64,000 nt of DNA from Peptoniphilus_A genitalis. GTDB taxonomy: Bacteria > Bacillota > Clostridia > Tissierellales > Peptoniphilaceae. Every line of letters starts with the position of its first letter. Position 1 is the stretch's first letter. Positions 17,090 to 26,280 of this stretch are shown piece by piece. The stretch is from assembly GCF_949769225.1 (NCBI RefSeq), contig NZ_CATKPB010000002.1. One strand, given 5' to 3'. The notes under the pieces were generated by a model that saw nothing but the letters and a program-made list of their open reading frames with translations, searched no databases and had not been told where the DNA came from. A program made the position numbers and the translations under genes.

Positions 17090-18391
17090 TCACTTTAAAC
17101 TATCTAAATATTCTTTTATTTTTCTTTCATAGCCAATCTCTTTTGGCTCATAATATTTTTTCCCCTTAAAATTATCTGGCATGTATTTTTGATTTACGTA
17201 GGCATTTTCATAATCATGGGGATATAAGTATTTTTCATCAGTTTCATTTTGTGGGTTTCTCTTATCCCTTATATACTTTGGTATATCAATGTTATTTGAT
17301 TTTTTTACATCTTCCATAGCCTTATTTATTCCACGATAGGCTGCGTTAGATTTTTCTGAAGTTGCGAGATAAGTAGCTGTTTGTGCCAAAATTATTCTTG
17401 CTTCAGGCATTCCCACTGCATTTATATTGTTAAAACAAGCTGCAGCTACTTGAATAGCTTCTGGATTTGCATTTCCCACATCTTCTGATGCAAAAATTAT
17501 AAGTCTCCTTGCAATAAATTTTATATCTTCGCCGCCTTCTAGCATCTTTGCAAGATATATCAAAGCAGCGTCAGGATCAGAACCCCTCATAGACTTAATA
17601 AAGGCCGAGATTGTGTCATAGTGCTCGTTATTATTCTTATCGTACTTTACGTTTTTAATAAGTAGTGAGTTCTCAATTACATCTCTGTCAATTAATATTT
17701 TCCCATCAACTTGATCTGTGGAAAGAACTGCGATTTCTAAGCTATTTAATAAATATCTTCCATCTCCATTGGAGTTTTTTATTAAAATATGCTTTGCTTC
17801 TTCAGTTATTACTATATTTTTCTTTCCAAGTCCGCGTTCTTTGTCACTAAGAGCCCTACCCATCATATCTTCAAGGTCTTTATCTTCAAGTGGATGTAAG
17901 TTTATGATTTGCATTCTTGATAAAAGAGCCCTATTTACTTCAAAGTAAGGATTTTCAGTTGTAGCACCAATTAGACTTATTACTCCCCTCTCTACAAAGG
18001 GCAAAAGAGCATCCTGCTGACTCTTATTGAACCTGTGGATTTCATCAATAAAAACTATAGTTGCTACATTGTCGAATTTCATAGAGTCTTCAGCCTTGGC
18101 TAAGACCTCTCGCAGTTCTTTTAAATTTGAAGTTACAGCAGATAGTTTTACAAAGTTCTTGTTTGTAGTCCTTGCAATAATTTCTGCTAGAGTTGTCTTT
18201 CCAACTCCAGGAGGCCCATAAAATAACACTGAAGTTAGCCTGTCACTTTTTATAAGTCGAGAGAGATACTTTCCCTCTCCAATAATATGGTCTTGACCAA
18301 AAAATTCTTCTAAAGTCCTTGGCCTCATCCTATCAGCAAGAGGCGCCTTGGTCTCCAAATTTTTTTGCATGCTAAGTTCGAATAAATCCAT
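17090..18391 (-). CDS. rarA: Replication-associated recombination ATPase RarA (MgsA family)
   Basis: RarA is a clamp-loader-like AAA+ ATPase that acts at stalled replication forks. MRPRTLEEFFGQDHIIGEGK is the typical start of the core. Walker A is GPPGVGKTTLAE (about residue 59), Walker B is DEIHRFNKSQQDALLP and sensor 1 is GATTENP. The C-terminal region (LRGSDPDAALIYLAKMLEGGED-type) is the MgsA tetramerisation domain. It has 433 residues. It starts one base after nrdR, with only a weak AGAAG ribosome site. Confidence 0.95.
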   Translation of the reverse strand: MDLFELSMQKNLETKAPLADRMRPRTLEEFFGQDHIIGEGKYLSRLIKSDRLTSVLFYGPPGVGKTTLAEIIARTTNKNFVKLSAVTSNLKELREVLAKAEDSMKFDNVATIVFIDEIHRFNKSQQDALLPFVERGVISLIGATTENPYFEVNRALLSRMQIINLHPLEDKDLEDMMGRALSDKERGLGKKNIVITEEAKHILIKNSNGDGRYLLNSLEIAVLSTDQVDGKILIDRDVIENSLLIKNVKYDKNNNEHYDTISAFIKSMRGSDPDAALIYLAKMLEGGEDIKFIARRLIIFASEDVGNANPEAIQVAAACFNNINAVGMPEARIILAQTATYLATSEKSNAAYRGINKAMEDVKKSNNIDIPKYIRDKRNPQNETDEKYLYPHDYENAYVNQKYMPDNFKGKKYYEPKEIGYERKIKEYLDSLK

Positions 18392-18392
18392 A

Positions 18393-18851
18393 TTAATTCT
18401 TCTTTTTTACAAAGTTTTCTAACTCATCAATAAAGGATTGAAGGTCTTTAAATTCCCTATATACAGATGCAAATCTAACATAAGAAACTTCATCAAGATC
18501 CTTTAACTCATCCATTACCATTTCTCCAACTTCTAGAGAACTAATCTCCTTCTTCATAGAGTTTTCGATTTTCTTTTCTATATTATTGACAGCCTCTTCT
18601 ATATCAGCAGCAGAAACAGGTCTCTTTTCACAAGACTTTATCATTCCTCTAATAATTTTTTCCCTATCAAAGGCCTGTCTATTTCCATCTTTTTTTATTA
18701 CCATAATTGGTGACTGCTCAATCTTTTCATAAGTTGTGAATCTCTTTTGACAATTTAAACATTCACGTCTTCTTCTAATTGTATTACCTTCATCAGTTGG
18801 TCTTGTATCTAAAACTTTGGAGTCATCGTATCCACAAAAAGGACATTTCAT
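18393..18851 (-). CDS. nrdR: Transcriptional repressor NrdR
   Basis: NrdR is a nucleotide-sensing zinc-finger repressor of ribonucleotide reductase genes. MKCPFCGYDDSKVLDTR and CLNCQKRFTTYE supply the zinc ribbon (residues 3-34), and the following 90 residues form the ATP-cone. An upstream in-frame ATG at 18869 would add six residues, but the family begins at MKCP and GAGGTGAAAAG precedes this ATG. It has 152 residues. No nrd structural gene or obvious NrdR box pair lies in this window. Confidence 0.96.
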   Translation of the reverse strand: MKCPFCGYDDSKVLDTRPTDEGNTIRRRRECLNCQKRFTTYEKIEQSPIMVIKKDGNRQAFDREKIIRGMIKSCEKRPVSAADIEEAVNNIEKKIENSMKKEISSLEVGEMVMDELKDLDEVSYVRFASVYREFKDLQSFIDELENFVKKKN

Positions 18852-18873
18852 ACTTTTCACCTCATTCAAATAA

Positions 18874-18925
18874 GGTCCAAAAGGACCATTTAAATAATAA
18901 TATCACTTAAAAATTTATTAATCAA
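18874..18925 (-). promoter_or_regulatory. nrdR-rarA promoter with a small hairpin in the leader
   Basis: On the minus strand TTGATT (18925-18920), a 17-base spacer and TATTAT (18902-18897) form a plausible sigma-A promoter. About ten bases further on, GGTCC-TTTT-GGACC (18887-18874) is a perfect 5-bp inverted repeat near the expected transcription start. It could be an operator or a 5' hairpin of the message. Confidence 0.6.
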
Positions 18926-18938
18926 TTACAATACAATA

Positions 18939-18966
18939 TAAAAAAGCTGAGCCCTAAGGCCCAGCT
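18939..18966 (-). terminator. Terminator after gltS
   Basis: On the minus strand a 9-bp GC-rich stem (AGCTGGGCC with GGGCTCAGCT, one wobble) has a short loop and is followed by T6. It separates gltS from nrdR. Confidence 0.88.
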
Positions 18967-18992
18967 AATTAATTTTGATTTAATTAAAAATC

Positions 18993-20243
18993 TTATGAAA
19001 TACTTTGCGCAATATTTAAGAATATTGTAATAAATACTGAGTTTGTAATATCAATTGCAAAGGCTCCAACCATTGGAAGGATGAAGTATGCCTTTGGAGA
19101 TGGACCAAATCTTTCAGTGATTGAGTCCATGTTAGCAAGGGCGTTGTAAGTAGCACCCATACCAAATCCACACATGCCGCCAGATAGTACTGCAGCATCA
19201 TAATTTCTTCCCATAGCCCAGAATGTTACAAAGTAAGAAAAGAAAATCATAAATGCTGTTTGTGCAAATAATATAACAAGCATTGGTCCTGCAACTTCTT
19301 TAAGGTCAATTAAGTTAATGTCAATTAAAGCCATTACTAGGAATACATTTAGTCCAACGTCTCCACAAATAGAGTTTGCTCTTTGGTTAACCATAAGAGG
19401 TCCTTGTTTACCAATTGTGTTAACAAAGATACCTGCAATAATCATTGAAGTTACATAAGCTGGTAAGTTTAATTCTTTGCCCATAATTGACACGTGAGTT
19501 CTTATAAACTCTTGAAGAATTGAACCAAATCCAATTGATACGAAGATTAGTCCAAGAACTTTAATGAAATCTCCAGCTTGAAGAGGTATTACTCTTTCAT
19601 AGCCTTCACCAGCGTTATTTTCTTCTAAGTGTTCAAGAACATCATCGTAGTTAGAAGATTTACTCTTGTTTCCAGAAAGATTCTTTCTGTTAATAAGTGT
19701 TGATCCTACTGGTCCTCCAATTAAAGATCCCATGATAACACCAAAAGTTGCTGCTGCAAGTCCAAAAGTCTTTGCATTGTCAAGACCTAATTGAGCAAAG
19801 GTACTTCCCCAAGCTCCTGCTGATCCGTGACCACCAACCATAGTAACTGAACCACAAATAAGTCCAAGTAGAGGATTTTGTCTTAATACCTTAGCAAGAA
19901 CAAGTCCTATTGTATCTTGTCCTAGAACTAATATTGCTGAAATTAGCCAGAATATTAAGAATCCTTTTCCACCCTTTTTTAATGTGTCAAGGTCAGCCCC
20001 AACACCAATTGCAGTAAAGAATACCATCATAAATGGATTTTGTAGCGCTTGATCAAATTCAAAAGTTGCTATACCACCAACTTGCAATAAGAATCTAATA
20101 ATTGCAAATAAAAATCCCCCAATTACTGGTGCTGGGACGCAAAACTTTTGAAAGAAGTTAATCTTACTTCTTAAAAATTTACCTATGTAGTAAACCATAA
20201 TTGCAAATCCTACCGTTTGCATTAAGTTAAATGAAAAATTCAT
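18993..20243 (-). CDS. gltS: Sodium/glutamate symporter
   Basis: This 416-residue inner-membrane protein imports glutamate with sodium ions. It is almost wholly hydrophobic with about ten helices. GltS-like features include the conserved glycine-rich MVGGHGSAGAWGSTFAQLG and, near the C-terminus, LSGGMCGFGMGATYNALANM, both re-entrant-loop signatures of the family. AAAGGAGGTAAAA precedes the ATG. It is a single-gene unit between two terminators. Glutamate as substrate is inferred from the family. Confidence 0.93.
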   Translation of the reverse strand: MNFSFNLMQTVGFAIMVYYIGKFLRSKINFFQKFCVPAPVIGGFLFAIIRFLLQVGGIATFEFDQALQNPFMMVFFTAIGVGADLDTLKKGGKGFLIFWLISAILVLGQDTIGLVLAKVLRQNPLLGLICGSVTMVGGHGSAGAWGSTFAQLGLDNAKTFGLAAATFGVIMGSLIGGPVGSTLINRKNLSGNKSKSSNYDDVLEHLEENNAGEGYERVIPLQAGDFIKVLGLIFVSIGFGSILQEFIRTHVSIMGKELNLPAYVTSMIIAGIFVNTIGKQGPLMVNQRANSICGDVGLNVFLVMALIDINLIDLKEVAGPMLVILFAQTAFMIFFSYFVTFWAMGRNYDAAVLSGGMCGFGMGATYNALANMDSITERFGPSPKAYFILPMVGAFAIDITNSVFITIFLNIAQSIS

Positions 20244-20276
20244 TTTTACCTCCTTTAAATTTTTCTCAGAAAATAC

Positions 20277-20282
20277 ATTATA
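20277..20282 (-). promoter_or_regulatory. -10 box for gltS
   Basis: A perfect TATAAT lies on the minus strand about 34 bases before the gltS ATG. The -35 at 17 bp is poor (TTTATT), so the exact promoter is uncertain. Confidence 0.5.
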
Positions 20283-20660
20283 ACAAATAATATTTTAAAA
20301 ATAAAAAACTTTCTTAAATTTTATCTATTGTTTAATTCTATTAGCTTTTTTTGTTAATATGATAAATTAATTTTTGTTTTTCTACCGATTCGTAATCATA
20401 AATTTTTGATTTTTTAAATTTCCAATTTGATTTGACGATTTTATTATTGAATAAAATTTTTGATTTTTATTTTTATCGTAAAAACATTTTTACAGGATGT
20501 AATTATGTATCTACTCTTTATGATTTTGTATTAAAAAATTTCTAAATTATTTATACTATTTTAACTAAATATATAAGTTTGTAATTGAAAATATAATTCT
20601 ATTTTTTGTTTAGACACTGCTGATAAAAATTTTTCTAAGCAATTTAATAAATTTTTCAAT
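20283..20660. other. AT-rich intergenic gap between ftsZ and gltS
   Basis: I find no convincing gene on either strand in this stretch. The base composition is extremely AT-rich. One 15-base direct repeat, AAATTTTTGATTTTT, occurs at 20400 and again at 20454, exactly 54 bases apart (three times 18). This recalls the 18-bp period of the arrays near 31.8 and 63.4 kb, but no continuous phase can be followed here. Confidence 0.6.
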
Positions 20661-20688
20661 AAAAAAAGGACATTGTCTCCAATGTCCT
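20661..20688 (-). terminator. Terminator after ftsZ
   Basis: On the minus strand AGGACATTG-GAGA-CAATGTCCT forms a perfect 9-bp stem followed by T6-7. It lies shortly after the ftsZ stop. Confidence 0.93.
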
Positions 20689-20702
20689 AAATCTTTATCA
20701 AA

Positions 20703-21794
20703 TTATTTTCTATTTATTCTTAAGAAAGAAGGGATTTTAAGTTCTCCATTATCTTCATCATCATTGTCTTCAAGAGATTCGATGGGAGATTTTTGACCTA
20801 AATCTACTTTTTTATCCTTTTTATCCTTCTTGTCATCCTTGTATTGATCAAATTCAGTAGCTATAACTGTAATCTTAACTTCATCCTTAAGTGATTCGTC
20901 GATTCCTGCACCAAAGATAATATTAGCATCTTCAGATACGCAGTCTCTAATAAGATCAGCTGCTTCATTAACTTCAAAAATACCAAGATCTGAACCTGCT
21001 GTAATGTTAAGAAGAACAGATTTTGCTCCTTCGATTGAAGTTTCTAGTAGAGGAGAGTTTATTGCAAGTTTAGCTGCTTCTGTTGCTCTGTCATCACCAG
21101 ATGCACGTCCAATACCCATGTGAGCAATGCCCTTGTCATACATAATTGTCTTAACGTCTGCAAAGTCAAGGTTGATAAGGTTAGGAACAGATATTAGATC
21201 TGAGATACCTTGAATACCTTGTTTTAATATATCGTCTGCCATTTCAAAGGCTTGTGAGAAGCTAGTCTTTTTATCTGCAATACTTAGAAGTCTGTCGTTT
21301 GGAATTATAACTAATGTATCAACTTTTCCCTTAAGAGCATTAATACCTAATTCAGCTGATTTTGCTCTCTTTCTACCTTCAAAAGTGAAAGGTTTTGTAA
21401 CAACACCAACAGTAAGTAGGCCTAATTCTTTTGCTACATCTGCAATAACAGGAGCAGCACCAGTACCAGTACCTCCACCCATTCCTGCAGTGATAAATAC
21501 CATATCAGCACCATCTAGTGCTTCTCTAATTTCATCTAAAGATTCTTCAGCGGCTTGTTCACCAATTTCTGGGTTAGCACCTGCTCCAAGTCCCTTAGTA
21601 ATTTTTTCTCCAAGTTGAATTTTAGTTTCAGCATTTGAATTCTTAAGTGCTTGTCTATCAGTGTTGAATACTAAAAACTCAACACCCTTTACACCAGCGT
21701 CAATCATTCTATTAACAGCATTATTTCCGCCGCCACCAACGCCAACTACTTTAATTTTGGCAAAATCGTCTTGGTCCATATCGAATTCCAACAT
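20703..21794 (-). CDS. ftsZ: Cell division protein FtsZ
   Basis: FtsZ is the tubulin-like GTPase that forms the division ring. The GTP-binding signature GGGTGTGAAP (about residue 103), the N-terminal KVVGVGGGGNNAVNRM and the T7-loop region (NLINLDFADVKTIM) are present. The C-terminus ends in IPSFLRINRK, the conserved peptide that docks FtsA, SepF or other partners. Two in-frame ATGs lie close together; the second (21794) is 6 bases after GAGGAGG and is preferred, giving 363 residues. It has its own promoter and terminator, so it can be expressed apart from the dcw operon. No ftsA or sepF is beside it. Confidence 0.97.
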   Translation of the reverse strand: MLEFDMDQDDFAKIKVVGVGGGGNNAVNRMIDAGVKGVEFLVFNTDRQALKNSNAETKIQLGEKITKGLGAGANPEIGEQAAEESLDEIREALDGADMVFITAGMGGGTGTGAAPVIADVAKELGLLTVGVVTKPFTFEGRKRAKSAELGINALKGKVDTLVIIPNDRLLSIADKKTSFSQAFEMADDILKQGIQGISDLISVPNLINLDFADVKTIMYDKGIAHMGIGRASGDDRATEAAKLAINSPLLETSIEGAKSVLLNITAGSDLGIFEVNEAADLIRDCVSEDANIIFGAGIDESLKDEVKITVIATEFDQYKDDKKDKKDKKVDLGQKSPIESLEDNDDEDNGELKIPSFLRINRK

Positions 21795-21843
21795 AAACAT
21801 CCTCCTCGTATACTAAATAATTATTTTTATATTCATTACTACC

Positions 21844-21872
21844 ATTTTATAGAAATAGTGTGGAATAGTCAA
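21844..21872 (-). promoter_or_regulatory. Promoter for ftsZ
   Basis: On the minus strand TTGACT (21872-21867), 17 bases and TAAAAT (21849-21844) are seen, 50 bases before the ftsZ start. It lies between divIB and ftsZ. Confidence 0.75.
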
Positions 21873-21911
21873 TATATAAAGGTTTAAAATGTCCTTTAAA
21901 TTGTATTTTAT

Positions 21912-22763
21912 CTAATCCTGATTTATTTCTCTATAAGATTTATCTTTGTTTTCTTCTTTTTTTAATTTTTTGTTTTCTTCTTGGTCTGATTTAGAATCTT
22001 TTTCTCCATCAGTAATGAGAATTGGGCTGTCTCCCTTTTCCATTTGAATTAAAATTGCATTTTTATTTGTAGTGCTAATATCCTTTAAAATTAAGGAAAG
22101 CATCTTTAGTTTGTAGTCAATATTAGAATATGATCCAAATTCAATTTTAACTCCATCAACTGTAGTAAAGGTTGAAATAGAATCAAGAAGTTCTATGTCT
22201 CTAATATTTCCACGAAGTGAGTACTCGTCATTTCTTAGTTCTAATAAGAGATCTCTCTTCTCTCGGTCTTCCTTGTTTGTAAGTATATAGTTACCAGCTT
22301 GTGGGTTTTCTACATTAAAACCAGATAAATTAACTAAGTTGTCTCTTTTTTTATCTGAGTTTTCAAGAATTCTAAAGTTATCATCAACTAATAAGTAGTC
22401 ATTTACATCTAATTGGTAATAAGGAACTCTTTCCTTTACCCTAATTGACACTCTTCCCTTTAAGTTGTAAGAAATCTTAGCATCTTCTATATAGGGAACG
22501 CTTTTTAGTTTTTTAACTCTGTCTTTTTTTGACACGACAAAAAATTTACTTCCCTTATGTAAGCCAGAAACTTTTTTTATTTTAGCAGCACTTACATTTT
22601 TGTTACCCTCTATGCTGATACTTGTCACATTAAAAAAATTTGAGTTTTTTAGTGCAAAGATTATCAAAAAAATGAAGGAAAAGAATATAAAAAACCTGCT
22701 AAAAATTCTAAAATATCTTTTCTTTTTATTCAGTTTTCTTTTTTTCTTTTCCATCTTTTTCAT
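21912..22763 (-). CDS. divIB: Cell division protein DivIB/FtsQ
   Basis: This 283-residue protein has a very basic cytoplasmic N-terminus (KKKRKLNKKKRYFR), a single membrane helix (about residues 22-40, FFIFFSFIFLIIFA) and an outside POTRA domain starting at NVTSISIEGNKNVSAAKIKK. The beta-rich region follows, then a Lys/Glu-rich tail. It scaffolds FtsL and the septal synthase. It lies after murG, with a 4-base gap, and is the last dcw gene before ftsZ. The ribosome site is weak (AAGTGA). Confidence 0.87.
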   Translation of the reverse strand: MKKMEKKKRKLNKKKRYFRIFSRFFIFFSFIFLIIFALKNSNFFNVTSISIEGNKNVSAAKIKKVSGLHKGSKFFVVSKKDRVKKLKSVPYIEDAKISYNLKGRVSIRVKERVPYYQLDVNDYLLVDDNFRILENSDKKRDNLVNLSGFNVENPQAGNYILTNKEDREKRDLLLELRNDEYSLRGNIRDIELLDSISTFTTVDGVKIEFGSYSNIDYKLKMLSLILKDISTTNKNAILIQMEKGDSPILITDGEKDSKSDQEENKKLKKEENKDKSYREINQD

Positions 22764-22767
22764 AAAA

Positions 22768-23847
22768 TCACTTTAAAATAATATCTACTATTCTTGAAAC
22801 AGCATGAGGACTAGCGAGTTTTTTTGAGTTTTTCGCCATCTCATTTCTTTTCTTATCATCATCAAGAATTTTATTTATTTCATCTAAAAGTGTCTTACCA
22901 CTTAAGTCCTTCTCTTCAATAACTGTAGAAGCACCCATGTTTTTATAACTCATGGCATTGTAGTATTGATGATTTCCTGCAGTGTAAGCCTTTGGAATTA
23001 AAATAGATGCAAGACCTAGCGCAGAAATTTCTGCAAGAGTCATAGCAGATGATGATGCTATAACAAGATCAGCACTTGATAGGTAATCATAAACCTTATG
23101 TGTATAATCTAAGATTTCTACATTATCAGGAAGTTCATCTATCTTTTCCATGAAGGCCTTATAATGTTCTCTACCAGTAACATGAGTTAACTTAAAAGGA
23201 AGCTCCTTATATTCTTTTAAGATTTCTAAAATTGCATCATTTGTTGATTCTTGTCCACCGGAACCTCCAAAGGAAAATACAAATTTTTCCCCCTCTTTAA
23301 TATTTAATCCTTCTCTAGATTTAGCTCTATCTAAATGAGAGAATACATCTCTTACCGGATTACCTGTGAAGATGATGTTGTCATTGTCCAAATACTTTTT
23401 AGCTTCCTCAAAGTTAATAAAGGCATAGTCAGCCTTCTTGGCAAGAATTTTATTAGTCTTGCCTGGGTAGGCATTTTGTTCTTGTACTACTGTCTTTATC
23501 TTTTTTTGTTGAGCCTTAAAAACTATTGGAGCACAAACATAGCCACCAGTTCCAATTACATAATCTGGTTTAAAGTCATTAAGTATCTTGTTACACTCCC
23601 TCAATCCCTTCATGAGATTAAAGAAAGTTATAACTGTATCTTTGTTTAATTTTTTTCTTGGAAGACCAGAAATATCAATTCCCTTAAAGTCAAAATTATA
23701 CTTCTTAGCTAATTCTTCTTCTAAGGAATTTTTCTTTCCAACATAAAGAATCTCTGCTTCCTTATCCTTTTTTTTAATTTCTTCTCCAATTGCTAGGGCA
23801 GGATATATATGTCCCCCAGTACCGCCACCGGATAAAATGTATTTCAT
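22768..23847 (-). CDS. murG: UDP-GlcNAc:lipid I N-acetylglucosaminyltransferase MurG
   Basis: MurG makes lipid II at the inner face of the membrane. MKYILSGGGTGGHIYPALAIGE carries the first glycine-rich loop, and FVFSFGGSGGQESTNDAIL the second. SSAMTLAEISALGLASILIP is the nucleotide-sugar-binding signature (with the conserved Glu). The frame stays open upstream inside ftsW, but the family start is ATG at 23847, overlapping the ftsW stop by four bases (ATGA). It has 359 residues. Confidence 0.96.
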   Translation of the reverse strand: MKYILSGGGTGGHIYPALAIGEEIKKKDKEAEILYVGKKNSLEEELAKKYNFDFKGIDISGLPRKKLNKDTVITFFNLMKGLRECNKILNDFKPDYVIGTGGYVCAPIVFKAQQKKIKTVVQEQNAYPGKTNKILAKKADYAFINFEEAKKYLDNDNIIFTGNPVRDVFSHLDRAKSREGLNIKEGEKFVFSFGGSGGQESTNDAILEILKEYKELPFKLTHVTGREHYKAFMEKIDELPDNVEILDYTHKVYDYLSSADLVIASSSAMTLAEISALGLASILIPKAYTAGNHQYYNAMSYKNMGASTVIEEKDLSGKTLLDEINKILDDDKKRNEMAKNSKKLASPHAVSRIVDIILK

Positions 23848-24950
23848 AGTGTGCCTTCTTTCGAAATTTTTAATAATATTGCTGTTGATACAAGTGCCAT
23901 TACAAGAGCTGTACCCCCATAAGAAATAAAGGGTAAAGTTATACCAGTTACTGGTAGGATCTTTGCACAAACCCCCATATTAAAAAAGGCTTGGATACCA
24001 ATGTAGGTTGTCATACCAATAGCTGTAAACTTATCAAAATAATTAGTTGCCTTAAAAGCAATCATGTATCCCCTGTAAATATATATTATAAATAATAATA
24101 TTACTATAAAAGTCCCAATAAAACCAAATTCTTCTGCAATTACAGAAAAAATAAAGTCAGTATAGGCTTCTGGAAGGTTGGTGTACTTTTGTCTAGACCT
24201 AAATAGACCTACACCAGAATATCCTCCTAGGGCAAAGGCATATAAGGACTGCCTTGATTGATATAGGGCCGATGATTGGTAGTCTGTGGAGTCTGATACA
24301 AAGCCAAGAATTCTCATCATTCTAAACTTATTCTCAGGGTCCTTTAAGATTACATAGATCAAACCTATACCAAGAATCACTAAAAATAAAAATTGCTTCT
24401 TTGTAATTCCACTTGCAAGTAAAATTGCAAAAAGCGCAAGGCCTATAACAACTGCTGTAGAAAAGTCCTTTATCATAATTGGTCCAACAGAAATACCCAT
24501 TATTCCTACTGCTATTAAAAAAGTTTTTTTATCTCTTAGGGAGTAGATATTCTTAGCCAAGTACTTAGCTAAATATATTATTGATGACAATTTCAAAATA
24601 TCTGAGGGTTGAAATTTTAATATTTTAAAATTTAGCCATCGAACTTGTCCATTTGCATCTTTACCTAGTGGTGACCATAAAAGAAGTATTAAAATGATAC
24701 TCATAGGAAATAACCAATCAATATTTTTATAAATTACTGTCCTTGGCATTTTTATTATCATAAAAAGGGCTATAATACCTATCACTAAAAAGCCTGATTG
24801 TCTTGCCAAATAATGGAAACTGTTGAGGTTGTATTTTTTTGCCGTTGGAAAGGACGCTGATGTAACTGCTACAAGACCAATTATAATTAGAAATATTGTA
24901 GCCAGAAGCAGCATCAAGTCAATATCTTTTATTTCCTTTTTTAACTTCAT
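23844..24950 (-). CDS. ftsW: Septal peptidoglycan polymerase FtsW (SEDS family)
   Basis: FtsW is a multi-spanning glycan polymerase that works with a class B PBP. About ten membrane helices are visible in 368 residues. The conserved KDFSTA segment, PEAYTDFIFSVIAEEFGFIG and a C-terminal GITLPFISYGGTALV are hallmark SEDS motifs. It follows murD directly and overlaps murG. FtsW fits best because the gene lies inside the division cluster; RodA would be the alternative. Confidence 0.93.
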   Translation of the reverse strand: MKLKKEIKDIDLMLLLATIFLIIIGLVAVTSASFPTAKKYNLNSFHYLARQSGFLVIGIIALFMIIKMPRTVIYKNIDWLFPMSIILILLLWSPLGKDANGQVRWLNFKILKFQPSDILKLSSIIYLAKYLAKNIYSLRDKKTFLIAVGIMGISVGPIMIKDFSTAVVIGLALFAILLASGITKKQFLFLVILGIGLIYVILKDPENKFRMMRILGFVSDSTDYQSSALYQSRQSLYAFALGGYSGVGLFRSRQKYTNLPEAYTDFIFSVIAEEFGFIGTFIVILLFIIYIYRGYMIAFKATNYFDKFTAIGMTTYIGIQAFFNMGVCAKILPVTGITLPFISYGGTALVMALVSTAILLKISKEGTL

Positions 24951-26270
24951 CTACATCAACTCTTTTACAAGGTCCTTAAAGTGTTGGCCCCTCACTTCAT
25001 AACTCTTATACATATCCCATGAAGCGCATGCTGGTGAAAGTAAAACATCATCACCCTTAATAGCAAGTTTTTTTGCAAGCTCTACTGCTTTTTTTAGGTC
25101 CTCTGTAATATAAAACTCTACTCCATGATTTTTACATGAATTGGAAATTTTTTCTGCTGTTTGACCAAATAAAATTGCTGTCTTTAATTTATCCTTAGAT
25201 TTTTCTATTAAGTTATCAAAATCTGCACCTTTGTCGTAACCGCCAGCGATTAAAACCACATCTCCATCCATGGCAGCTACAGCAACTTCAGTAGAGTCTG
25301 GGTTAGTTCCCTTAGAGTCGTTATAATATTTTACTCCATCAACTTCTCTTACAAATTCAATCCTGTGTTCAACTCCAGTAAAAGATACAATTGATTTTTT
25401 TATTACGTCTAAATCAATCTTCAAAAGTTTGCAAGCAATTACTGCAGCCATAATATTTCTTATGTTATGGTCTCCAGGAATTTTTATGTCTTTAACATCT
25501 AAAATTTCTTCGGTTTTATCTCCATCGGTAAAATAAATTTTACCTTGGTCAAGGTAGGCTCCCTTTTCAGAGATTTTTCCCATAGAGAAATAATATTTTT
25601 CTGCCTTTAAATTATATTTTTTTGCAAGTTCTTTGTCTTCATAATTTAAAATTGCAAAGTCGTTTTCATCTTGGTTTTTGAAAATCTTAAACTTAGCATC
25701 TACATAGTTTTGTTTAGTCTTGTGCCAGTCCAAGTGGTCACTAGTAACATAAGTAAGCACTGCAATGTGTGGTTTGAAATCTATGGTATTCTCTAATTGG
25801 AAGGAAGATGCTTCTATTACAACATAATCTTCAGGCTTAGCCTCTCTAGTTATTTCAAGAATTCCTCTGCCAATATTTCCAACAACATAAGTCTTTGCTA
25901 CCCTTCTTAGGATGTCCCCAAGAATTGTTGTTGTTGTAGTCTTTCCATTAGTACCAGTAACTGCTAGTACATTTTTTGTTTGTAAGTTTCTATAGCTAAG
26001 CTCAATATCAGAAATAATTTCAATATTCTTTTCCCTAGCTTTTTCTAAAAGTTCATGGAAGGGATAAATTCCTGGACTTTTTACTATTAAATCAATATTA
26101 TCAAGATCTTCATCTTTGAAAATAATAAAATCTTCTTCGACATTTAATTTTTGTAGGTCATGATTGCTATCATAGACATAAATTTTGCATGGAAATTCTT
26201 TTAAAAACTTTAGGGCTGTTTTTCCAGTAACACCAAAGCCCATTATTAATATATTTTTGTTTTCTAACAT
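24951..26270 (-). CDS. murD: UDP-MurNAc-L-alanine:D-glutamate ligase
   Basis: MurD is the cytoplasmic ATP-dependent ligase that adds D-Glu to the stem peptide. The N-terminal UDP-binding domain (ILIMGFGVTGKTALKF) is followed by the ATP loop TGTNGKTTTTT (about residue 106). EASSFQLENT, TSDHLDWH and NDSKGTNPDST (C-terminal domain) are typical. It has 439 residues. AGGTGATTTAAG precedes the ATG. It lies between mraY and ftsW, the standard order. Confidence 0.97.
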   Translation of the reverse strand: MLENKNILIMGFGVTGKTALKFLKEFPCKIYVYDSNHDLQKLNVEEDFIIFKDEDLDNIDLIVKSPGIYPFHELLEKAREKNIEIISDIELSYRNLQTKNVLAVTGTNGKTTTTTILGDILRRVAKTYVVGNIGRGILEITREAKPEDYVVIEASSFQLENTIDFKPHIAVLTYVTSDHLDWHKTKQNYVDAKFKIFKNQDENDFAILNYEDKELAKKYNLKAEKYYFSMGKISEKGAYLDQGKIYFTDGDKTEEILDVKDIKIPGDHNIRNIMAAVIACKLLKIDLDVIKKSIVSFTGVEHRIEFVREVDGVKYYNDSKGTNPDSTEVAVAAMDGDVVLIAGGYDKGADFDNLIEKSKDKLKTAILFGQTAEKISNSCKNHGVEFYITEDLKKAVELAKKLAIKGDDVLLSPACASWDMYKSYEVRGQHFKDLVKELM

Positions 26271-26280
26271 CTTAAATCAC

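Noticed and set aside
23848..23970. Longer N-terminus for MurG
   Set aside because: The extra 41 residues lie inside ftsW, lack a ribosome site and do not resemble MurG, whose conserved start is MKYILSGGGTGGH.
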